A stretch of 15,427 nt of DNA from Firmicutes bacterium UBA994 (lineage in GTDB: Bacteria; Bacillota; UBA994): assembly GCA_002292025.1 (NCBI GenBank), contig DBBC01000052.1, positions 1 to 15,427 on the forward strand, in the 5' to 3' direction. The notes beneath the pieces are model-generated. The model was not told the origin of the DNA. It made no database searches and saw nothing but the letters and a program-made list of their open reading frames with translations. Numbering within the stretch: position 1 is the first letter of the stretch; every line of letters starts with the position of its first letter. A program made the translations under genes and the position numbers. Shown piece after piece: positions 8,201 through 13,782 of this stretch.

Positions 8201-8965
8201 GAGGCTTACTTCCCAGTCCAAGACTTTTTTCGGGAGCCTATATTCCGGTATGCCATAGCGCAGCATTCCGCCTGTTTGCGGCAGTGCCTCGAAGATCGTC
8301 ACACTGTGGCCTTTGCGCCTGAGAAAAAATGCGGCGGTCAGTCCGGCCGGTCCTGAACCGACGACAGCGATTCTTTTGCCGGTGTCCGGGGCAATCTCGG
8401 GCAGGTAGGGGTTGCCGCTTTCCATATCGAGATCAGCGACAAGGCGTTTTATGTACCTTATGGAAATTGGTCCTTCCAACAGACTGCGCCGGCAGTCTTT
8501 TTCACACGGAGCCGGGCAGACCCTGCCGATGCAGCCGGGGATAGGCATAAACTCCTTTACCAGCATCAGCGACTCGCGAAACATTCCGTTGGCGGCAAGC
8601 GCCACATAACCTTGCGCGTCGCAGTTAGCGGGACATGCCATAACGCAAGGGCCACTGCAGTCGCCTCTGTGATCTGAGAGCATTAGTTCAAGGGCAAGTT
8701 TGCGTGCCTGCTTGATTTTTTGTGATTCAGTATTGATGATCATTCCGTCGGATACAGTCGTGGCACAAGCTCGCAAAAGACGCGGCACGCCCTCGATCTG
8801 GACAAGGCATATCCCGCATGAGGCGTACGGCTCAAAATGCTCGCTGTAGCAAAGGGTGGGTATATAAACGCCGTTTTCGCGCGCCGTTGCGAGTATGGTC
8901 TGCCCCGGAGGAGCGGTTAATTCCCTGCCATTGATATTAAGCTTAACTTTCTCCATTACTACCAT
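5243..8965 (-). CDS. NuoG/HydA-type ferredoxin + GltD-like NAD(P)H:FAD module + FDH-like domain fusion protein
   Basis: The 1240-residue soluble subunit contains, in order: a [2Fe-2S] ferredoxin domain (Cys39, 50, 53, 67); a GltD/NfnL-type double cluster region (Cys103, 107, 111, 115 and Cys145, 150, 154, 158); an FAD fold (GSGPAG, 203-208) and a nucleotide fold (GGGNTAMD, 334-341) with YRR at 358-360, the pattern that binds the NADPH 2'-phosphate in this family; an extra Cys group (568, 571, 573, 579); two [4Fe-4S] ferredoxin motifs (617-627, 660-670); and a molybdopterin-oxidoreductase Fe4S4 motif (Cys696, 699, 703, 727) with a NuoG/FDH-like domain to the C-terminus. The Sec/Cys-His of formate dehydrogenase is absent (RETY at about 817-820), and the usual LCxKGRFG Lys is Arg729, so formate oxidation is unlikely. 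It follows the NuoF-like gene after 18 bp. Together with NuoE/NuoF it probably forms an NADP-linked bifurcating complex, comparable to Stn. The start may be 8965 or 8956. Confidence 0.85.
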   Translation of the reverse strand: MVVMEKVKLNINGRELTAPPGQTILATARENGVYIPTLCYSEHFEPYASCGICLVQIEGVPRLLRACATTVSDGMIINTESQKIKQARKLALELMLSDHRGDCSGPCVMACPANCDAQGYVALAANGMFRESLMLVKEFMPIPGCIGRVCPAPCEKDCRRSLLEGPISIRYIKRLVADLDMESGNPYLPEIAPDTGKRIAVVGSGPAGLTAAFFLRRKGHSVTIFEALPQTGGMLRYGIPEYRLPKKVLDWEVSLIERLGVEFKTNMRLGEDFTINYLKKLGFNAVYIAIGAHSSKKMGVIGEDLPGVIGGADFLRSMSLNGHTSIGKSVAVIGGGNTAMDTVRTAKRLGAERALIIYRRGWDEMPAQAIEIHEAKEEGVEFHLLTAPIRIEGNGKVEKIVCQKMELGKPDASGRRRPQPILDAFVEFAVDTVIAAIGQDVETENLREELAFNKYNTISIEERTFATNLPGVFAGGDAVTGPDDAIVAIAAGKSAATVIDQYLNEKGLELPGNFNSKIEHFQASSLADVPAVPKTTMPLLPPDVRLAGFKEVELGISAADAIKDGLRCLECGCLDALECKLRQFSDHYGAQTARITGQMHEYEKTVHPFIIREQDKCILCGLCVKICAEVVGAEALGLVNRGFETYVGPSLDRPLAETSCIACGQCVSICPTGALNENLPLAKPAAWELRTASSTCGFCGVGCRIQIEVAGHRVVRVLPASPAELLCHRGRFGFAHINDPERIASPMVMSDDTLQAVDLQHAAHHTASKIKAISALYGGDSMAVLVGTRYTNEELYLIQKFARVSLGTNNIGSIAERETYLADSTGFDISTSSYEEIASADMILAVGVDIKDYPVMAMRLREASKRGAKLYLVDNRDSLLSKDCHQFLHIAEASTSGVFAAILAYIIQRGKINQPFVDKYAEGYSDIAAWASGQNIDSLLAGSGLTEREIAGVAESFIQAKTPIIVTGTKRLCPEPIRILATIAAVTGKIGLPRRGIVLMRERCNSQGLSDMGISPVFLPGYQPIEAAAALKKFSTAWNAPLNPKPGLNYDGIMAGLHTGRIKAVFVFGENPDQETLAALRRAEFLAVHEQLRTELTQIADCVLPAASFCESAGSFTTSGRKIQKVNPALPPKSGYTNLDVVYALMGALGQGHSKAAVAEISREIARLVPPYQRLSALESCDFVYWHDSPCADIEQIVSEKGRLKLSLPNTQRKAMRERAYQDSMLSRYYQELHAKGLSL

Positions 8966-8983
8966 TCACTCCTAACTCCAACC

Positions 8984-10744
8984 TTATTCCACGAGAATGG
9001 CGTCAAATTTACAGGCCTCAACGCATCTCCCGCATTTTATACATTTGTCGCCGTCAATGGCATGAAGTTTACGTCGTTCGCCGCTGATAGCGTCCACAGG
9101 GCACCGCTTGACACATAACCCGCAGCCGACACACTTTTCATTGATAATATATTGCAAAAGTGCTTTGCAAACGTGAGCGCGGCATTTTTTTTGCGTGATA
9201 TGCTCTTCGTATTCATGACGGAAATACTTTAAAGTGGTCAGAACCGGGTTAGGCGCGGTTTGCCCTAACCCGCACAGTGAACCTTCTTTTACGTTCGACG
9301 CTAATTCCTCAAGCAGGGCGAGATCCTCCGCGGCCGCCTTTCCCGCGGTAATCAGCTCTAAGATTTCCAACATGCGTTTAGTGCCAAGACGGCAGTGTAC
9401 GCATTTTCCGCAGGATTCGTCCTTAGTAAAATTCAGAAAAAAACGGGCTATATCCACCATGCAGGTAGTTTCATCCATGACGATCATGCCGCCTGAACCC
9501 ATCATGGCGCCTTTTTGCACCAGCTCATCATAGTCAACGATAGTGTCAAGCTCTTCTTCCGGCAAACATCCGCCGGAAGGGCCTCCTAGCTGGACGCCCT
9601 TAAAACGTTTGCCGCCCTGTATACCGCCGCCGATGTCAAAAATTATCTCGCGCAACGGCATACCGATTGGCACTTCGACCAGTCCCCCGTTGTTGATCTT
9701 GCCGGCAAGAGCAAACACCTTCGTTCCCTTGCTCTTGGCCGTGCCGAAGGCGGCGAACCTTTTCGCCCCTTCACGGATTATCCACGGCACATTGGCGAAT
9801 GTTTCCACGTTGTTGATGGTGGTGGGTTTTTGCCATAAGCCTTTTTGGGCCGGGAAGGGAGGCTTTAATAGCGGCATGCCTCTTTTCCCCTCCAAAGAGG
9901 CGATGAGAGCGGTTTCTTCGCCGCATACAAACGCGCCCGCGCCTTTTTTGATCTTAAGGGTGAAAGAAAAGCTTGAACTCAGGATTTTTTCGCCGAGATA
10001 GCCATGTTCGTCGGCATCGTCTAAAGCTTTTTGCATTTTCGCGATGGCAAGCGGATACTCGGCCCGTATATAGATGTGGCCCTCCGTAGCGCCGATGGCA
10101 TACGCGGCGATGAGCATTCCTTCAACTATGGAATGAGGATCGCCCTCAACTATGCTTCTGTCCATAAATGCGCCCGGGTCGCCTTCATCCGCATTGCAGA
10201 CCACATATTTCGGGCTGCCGGGGCTTTGTCTCGTCAGGCGCCACTTTAAGCCGGTCGGAAATCCTGCTCCGCCTCTGCCTCTTAAGCCCGAGGCTGTGAT
10301 TTCCTCGCTGACTTGGTCGGGGGTCATACTGCTTAATACTGTTTTCAGGGCTGTATAGCCGCCTTCATTTATATAATCCGCTATGGAATCAGGGTCGATA
10401 AGACCGCAATTTCGCAGCGCTATTTTGACCTGTCTGGCGGTGACTTTGCTTTTATCGTCGTTTATCAGCAGATCGTGCACTATGCGCCCACCTGAAATAT
10501 GCTCGTCGATCAGCGTAGGCACTTTGTCCTCGGTTACCGCGCCGTAAGTGTAGACATGGCCGTCTTCCGTCAGTATATCGACCAACGGCTCATGGTAACA
10601 AAGGCCTATACAGCCTGTTTTTTTAAGGTCTACCGCAAGATTTCTGGCGGTTAGCTGTTCGCCAAATCGCGCAAAAGTCTTATTTCCGCCCGCGGCAATG
10701 CCGCAGGTGCTCAATCCGATTCTTACCGTTAACGGTTTTTTCAC
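8984..10744 (-). CDS. NuoF-like FMN/NADH-binding subunit (HydB/StnB-type), minus operon
   Basis: The 586-residue flavoprotein begins at GTG 10744 with GGAGGG 6 bases upstream. Residues about 1-95 form a thioredoxin-like ferredoxin domain with Cys14 (STCGIAAG), Cys45 and Cys49 (GCIGLC). The NuoF core follows, with the glycine-rich NADH loop GRGGAGF at 156-162, the FMN-binding NADEGDPGAF at 184-193, and the [4Fe-4S] ligands Cys445, 448, 451 and 491. The C-terminus adds two ferredoxin-type [4Fe-4S] motifs (Cys538-548 and 568-578). This domain order is that of HydB, HndC and related bifurcating enzymes, where the FMN is the proposed bifurcation site. By eye it is a paralogue of the plus-strand HydB, similar over the whole core but clearly diverged. 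It sits between NuoE and the large fusion subunit and probably passes electrons between NAD(H) and the fusion protein's clusters. Confidence 0.92.
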   Translation of the reverse strand: MKKPLTVRIGLSTCGIAAGGNKTFARFGEQLTARNLAVDLKKTGCIGLCYHEPLVDILTEDGHVYTYGAVTEDKVPTLIDEHISGGRIVHDLLINDDKSKVTARQVKIALRNCGLIDPDSIADYINEGGYTALKTVLSSMTPDQVSEEITASGLRGRGGAGFPTGLKWRLTRQSPGSPKYVVCNADEGDPGAFMDRSIVEGDPHSIVEGMLIAAYAIGATEGHIYIRAEYPLAIAKMQKALDDADEHGYLGEKILSSSFSFTLKIKKGAGAFVCGEETALIASLEGKRGMPLLKPPFPAQKGLWQKPTTINNVETFANVPWIIREGAKRFAAFGTAKSKGTKVFALAGKINNGGLVEVPIGMPLREIIFDIGGGIQGGKRFKGVQLGGPSGGCLPEEELDTIVDYDELVQKGAMMGSGGMIVMDETTCMVDIARFFLNFTKDESCGKCVHCRLGTKRMLEILELITAGKAAAEDLALLEELASNVKEGSLCGLGQTAPNPVLTTLKYFRHEYEEHITQKKCRAHVCKALLQYIINEKCVGCGLCVKRCPVDAISGERRKLHAIDGDKCIKCGRCVEACKFDAILVE

Positions 10745-10810
10745 GCCAAAACCCTCCTAGGAAATGTTAGTCGTAACTACCCAAGCATCTGTGGATCATT
10801 ATTTTTTTGC

Positions 10811-10845
10811 CTTTTGTCTTTTGTCTTTTGTCTTTTGTCTTTTGT
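10811..10845 (+). repeat. CTTTTGT heptanucleotide repeat, copy 3 (five exact units)
   Basis: Five exact, directly adjacent CTTTTGT units fill 10811-10845, preceded by TTTTTTTGC. The array lies in the 136-bp gap between the minus-strand NuoE-like and NuoF-like genes. On the transcribed strand it reads as A-rich ACAAAAG units. It is a simple tandem repeat: the unit is too short and spacers are absent, so it is not a CRISPR. Confidence 0.9.
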
Positions 10846-10880
10846 CTGTTACCACCTTGAACTGAGCGGAGTAGTTACTG

Positions 10881-11375
10881 TTAATCAGCTTTGAGCTCTG
10901 CTATTACTGTACGTGTCTTATCGGGCGTCAGCTTAGCGATTGTTTCGCCGTTAACGATGGCCACCGGCGCTAAGCTGCAGCAGCCTATGCATGCTACTTT
11001 TTCAAAGGTTACCAATCTGTCGTCGGTAGTTTCGCCACCTTTTATGCCGAGCTCCTCTGTGATGCAATCGGAGATCTTCTCAGCACCCCCTACGTGGCAT
11101 GCCGTGCCCACACATAGCATTATACTGTGCTTACCTCTTGGAGTAAGCCTGAATTGGGTATAAAACGTTACCACGCCATAAATCCTCGCCGGAGCCACGG
11201 ACAATTTCTCCCCAATGTACTCGATGCAATCTTTAGGTACATAACCTAAGTTTTCCTGTATATCTTGCAAAATAGGGATAATAGCGTTGCCGTCACAGGA
11301 GTACTTTTGCAACACCTCGTCGATGGAGCAGTAGGAAAAACCATTTTTCTCACTGCATGCGCAGACAGCAGACAT
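10881..11375 (-). CDS. NuoE-like [2Fe-2S] subunit (HydC/HndA-type)
   Basis: The 164-residue protein has the NuoE layout. A helical bundle at about 15-78 includes the LQDIQENLGYVP and GVVTFYTQF family signatures. A thioredoxin-like domain then holds the [2Fe-2S] ligands Cys88 and Cys93 (CVGTAC) and Cys129 and Cys133 (CIGCC). It begins at ATG 11375. In HydABC, Hnd and Stn-type complexes this subunit binds next to NuoF and carries a [2Fe-2S] cluster close to the flavin. It is the first gene of the minus set, facing the hydrogenase genes. The plus set in the window has no NuoE of its own, so this one may serve both. The gap to the following NuoF-like gene (136 bp) is long for an operon and holds the heptanucleotide array. 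The extra N-terminal cysteines (Cys5, 7, 16, 27) are not family ligands. Confidence 0.93.
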   Translation of the reverse strand: MSAVCACSEKNGFSYCSIDEVLQKYSCDGNAIIPILQDIQENLGYVPKDCIEYIGEKLSVAPARIYGVVTFYTQFRLTPRGKHSIMLCVGTACHVGGAEKISDCITEELGIKGGETTDDRLVTFEKVACIGCCSLAPVAIVNGETIAKLTPDKTRTVIAELKAD

Positions 11376-11404
11376 CGTATCAGTCCTTTCGATATATAGC
11401 TAAG

Positions 11405-11422
11405 CAGTTAGTTAACCAGTTA
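11405..11422. promoter_or_regulatory. CAGTTA-GTTAAC-CAGTTA motif upstream of the minus operon
   Basis: Two direct CAGTTA hexamers flank the palindrome GTTAAC without gaps, 30 bp upstream of the NuoE-like start. On the minus strand a TATATA lies about 8 bp further downstream (11394-11399 region), with no good -35 at standard spacing, so the motif occupies the place of a -35 region. A regulator site is possible; the protein is unknown. Confidence 0.3.
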
Positions 11423-11494
11423 CAGCATAGCAGAGCCAGACCGTAAGATAAAGTGCAGCTTGAAAAGCATTGCGTTAACTTTGAGTGCGTCCCG

Positions 11495-11523
11495 TTGACG
11501 CGGCTAATGGGGAATGGTACTAT
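11495..11523 (+). promoter_or_regulatory. Sigma-A-type promoter for the hydrogenase genes
   Basis: TTGACG (11495-11500) and TACTAT (11518-11523) are separated by exactly 17 bp. This is the best promoter match in the divergent gap and lies 83 bp upstream of the GTG of the first plus-strand gene, giving a leader of about 75 bases. Confidence 0.6.
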
Positions 11524-11545
11524 AGGTGCAGGTAAGCAATATTTT

Positions 11546-11573
11546 TTCACAAGGAAAGCGCTTTTATTCACAA
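11546..11573 (+). promoter_or_regulatory. Possible operator: cre-like palindrome between two TTCACAA boxes
   Basis: The perfect palindrome AAAGCGCTTT (11555-11564) is the core of a 14-base GGAAAGCGCTTTTA that matches the TGAAAGCGCTTTCA form of the CcpA cre box at 12 of 14 positions. TTCACAA occurs on each side, at 11546-11552 and 11567-11573, 21 bp (about two helical turns) apart. TTCACAA is the half-site of the TTGTGAA-N4-TTCACAA Rex operator, but no left half is present at either box. All lie just downstream of the promoter, where a bound repressor would block transcription. Confidence 0.4.
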
Positions 11574-11605
11574 AGTTCTCATTATTTATTTTAGGGGGAG
11601 ACGCG

Positions 11606-11947
11606 GTGTTAACTATCACCGAACTAAACGAAATTCGCGCGCGAGTGAGGCAACACCTCAGTGTGCGCCGCAACGGCAATGAAGTGCGCATTATTATCGG
11701 CGGGGGCACGGCCGCTATTGCGGCGGGGTCGCGGCAGCTGATGGCGGCGGCACTGGAGGAGATCGCTTTGCATGGTACTGCCAACGTGCAGGTAAGTCAG
11801 CGCGAGCTAGACGTAGAGGCGGACGAACACCCCGCGGTAGTGGTCGCCATTAACGGCAGTGAAGTTCTCTATAAGCGCTGTACCGCGGCAGAGCTCTGCG
11901 CCTTGATTAGCCGCTCTGTTCTTACGCCGGCAGCGAACGCTAACTAA
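11606..11947 (+). CDS. Ferredoxin-fold small protein of the hydrogenase operon, iron-sulfur ligands lost
   Basis: The start is GTG 11606, 5 bases after AGGGGGAG (11593-11600), giving 113 residues. The sequence aligns with small thioredoxin-like [2Fe-2S] proteins and with the N-terminal domain of the NuoF-like subunits. A leading ELNEIRARVRQHL helix comes first, then RIIIGGGTAAIAAGS in place of the usual GTCGIAAGA, then VSQRELDV where family members carry TGCxGxC. All canonical cluster cysteines are replaced; the only cysteines (in KRCTAAELC) lie near the C-terminus. It should therefore fold without a [2Fe-2S] cluster. It is 24 bp upstream of HydB. It may be a structural or assembly subunit, comparable to the cofactor-free HydD reported in Acetobacterium woodii; that equivalence is my inference. 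Confidence 0.72.
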   Translation: MLTITELNEIRARVRQHLSVRRNGNEVRIIIGGGTAAIAAGSRQLMAAALEEIALHGTANVQVSQRELDVEADEHPAVVVAINGSEVLYKRCTAAELCALISRSVLTPAANAN

Positions 11948-11971
11948 TTCCATCCGCTGGGAGGGATATAT

Positions 11972-13762
11972 ATGCCATACATTCGTTCACATGTGCTTAT
12001 CTGTGCCGGTACCGGCTGTGTGTCATCGGGGTGCAAGGCTGTTGAGCAAGCTATTGCGGCCGAAATTAAGCGTCACGGATTGTCGCATGAGGTCAGGGTG
12101 GTGCAGACAGGCTGCTTTGGCTTCTGCAAGATTGGCCCCATCGTCATGGTCTATCCGGAGAGTTCATTTTACTGTTACGTTAAGCCTGAGGACGCCGAGG
12201 AGATAGTGCAGCAGCACTTACTTAAAGGACGCCTCGTAGAGCGGCTTCTGTACCGCGATGTGCAAAGTCCTAAGCCCACAACTTTTTTTACAGACATTGG
12301 CTTTTACAAGAAGCAGTATCGCGTGGCTTTAGCTAATTGCGGCGCGATCGATGCCGAGAGCATCGAGGAATATATCGGCGTTGACGGCTATCAAGCCTTA
12401 GCCAAAGTGGTATCCTCTATGACTCCCGCCGAAGTTATCCATACGGTCAAAGCCTCCGGCCTCAGAGGGCGCGGTGGCGGCGGTTTCTCCACGGGTCTCA
12501 AGTGGGAGTTTGCCGCCAAAGCGCCGGGCGCGATAAAGTACGTCGTTTGCAACGCGGACGAGGGGGACCCCGGTGCTTTTATGGATCGGTCTATCCTAGA
12601 GGGCGACCCGCACTCCATAGTTGAAGCCATGGCCATCGCCGGGTATGCCATTGGCGCGCGTCAGGGCTATGTGTATGTACGCGCTGAATACCCCATCGCG
12701 GTTAATCGTTTAACCATCGCCATCGACCAAGCCCGCAGGATCGGTATCTTAGGCCAAGGAGTTTTCGGCTCTGCCTTTGATTTTGACATTGCTATTCGCC
12801 TCGGCGCGGGAGCTTTTGTGTGCGGCGAAGAAACTGCGCTGCTGGCATCCATTGAAGGTAGGCGCGGCATGCCTAAACCCCGTCCGCCTTACCCGGCCAT
12901 CAAAGGCTTGTGGGACAAACCTACGCTTATCAACAATGTGGAGACGTTTGCTAATATTCCTAAAATAATTTTGCGCGGCGCGGAGTGGTTTGCCTCTATG
13001 GGCACCGAGAATTCCAAAGGCACCAAGGTCTTTGCCCTAGCGGGAAACATCAACAATACCGGCTTGGTGGAAGTGCCGATGGGTACGACATTGCGCGAGA
13101 TTGTTTACGAGATCGGCGGCGGCATTCCCAACAATCGCGCCTTTAAGGCCTGCCAGACGGGTGGACCCTCCGGCGGATGTTTGCCGGCTGCGCTGCTGGA
13201 TACCCCCATCGACTACGACTCGCTGACTGCGGTCGGCTCCATGATGGGATCGGGCGGGTTAATTGTGATGGACGAAAACACCTGCATGGTAGACGTGGCC
13301 CGCTTTTTTCTTGAGTTTACGCAGGATGAATCGTGCGGCAAGTGTGTGCCGTGCCGTGAAGGCACCAAGCGCATGCTGGAGATTCTCGAGGATATTACCA
13401 AAGGGCACGGCACGGCGGATGACATTGACTTGCTGGCGGAACTGTCTACGACCATCAAGGGCGCGTCATTGTGTGGCCTAGGCCAAACCGCGCCTAACCC
13501 GGTGCTGGCTGCTTTGCGTTTCTTTAGGGATGAGTTTGACGCGCATATCAGCGACAAGAAGTGTCCGGCCGGGGTATGCCGAGAGCTGTTGACTTTTAGT
13601 ATTATTCCCGCAAAGTGCAAGGGCTGTACGCTGTGTAAGAAAGCATGCCCGGTTGGCGCCATTGCCGGCACTGTCAAGACCGTGCACACCATCGACACGG
13701 CCAAGTGCATTAAGTGTGGTGCATGCATCCCGAAGTGTCCGTTTATGGCCATAGTGCGCTAG
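11972..13762 (+). CDS. hydB: NAD(H)-binding subunit of bifurcating [FeFe] hydrogenase (HydB, NuoF-like)
   Basis: The 596-residue protein begins at ATG 11972 after GGGAGGG. Its N-terminal thioredoxin-like ferredoxin domain has the full set Cys11, 16, 48 and 52 for a [2Fe-2S] cluster. The NuoF core carries GRGGGGF (166-172) for NADH, NADEGDPGAF (194-203) for FMN, and Cys455, 458, 461 and 501 for a [4Fe-4S] cluster. Two C-terminal ferredoxin motifs (about Cys548-558 and 578-588) complete the HydB pattern. In HydABC-type enzymes this subunit binds NAD(H) and the FMN that couples NADH and ferredoxin to H2. The hydA gene follows after 20 bp. It is a paralogue of the minus-strand NuoF-like subunit, and it differs there in keeping four cysteines in the first domain where the other has three. 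Confidence 0.93.
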   Translation: MPYIRSHVLICAGTGCVSSGCKAVEQAIAAEIKRHGLSHEVRVVQTGCFGFCKIGPIVMVYPESSFYCYVKPEDAEEIVQQHLLKGRLVERLLYRDVQSPKPTTFFTDIGFYKKQYRVALANCGAIDAESIEEYIGVDGYQALAKVVSSMTPAEVIHTVKASGLRGRGGGGFSTGLKWEFAAKAPGAIKYVVCNADEGDPGAFMDRSILEGDPHSIVEAMAIAGYAIGARQGYVYVRAEYPIAVNRLTIAIDQARRIGILGQGVFGSAFDFDIAIRLGAGAFVCGEETALLASIEGRRGMPKPRPPYPAIKGLWDKPTLINNVETFANIPKIILRGAEWFASMGTENSKGTKVFALAGNINNTGLVEVPMGTTLREIVYEIGGGIPNNRAFKACQTGGPSGGCLPAALLDTPIDYDSLTAVGSMMGSGGLIVMDENTCMVDVARFFLEFTQDESCGKCVPCREGTKRMLEILEDITKGHGTADDIDLLAELSTTIKGASLCGLGQTAPNPVLAALRFFRDEFDAHISDKKCPAGVCRELLTFSIIPAKCKGCTLCKKACPVGAIAGTVKTVHTIDTAKCIKCGACIPKCPFMAIVR

Positions 13763-13782
13763 TCAGCGAAAGGAGGACAAGC

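Noticed and set aside
5243..8965. Annotation as formate dehydrogenase alpha subunit
   Set aside because: The C-terminal half is related, but the Sec/Cys-His active-site pair and the Lys after the Fe4S4 motif are missing; no TGA codon is needed to read through the frame.
10811..10845. CRISPR-like array
   Set aside because: The units are 7 bases long and directly adjacent with no spacers, and no cas genes are present.
11376..11605. A complete Rex operator palindrome in the divergent gap
   Set aside because: Only isolated TTCACAA and TTAAC half-sites occur; the sequence at the required distance does not match the opposite half.
13213..13752. Minus-strand open frame of 179 codons inside hydB
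   Set aside because: It mirrors the conserved Cys-rich end of hydB and has no family features. The same applies to similar antisense frames at 13977-14561 and 14790-15392 inside hydA.
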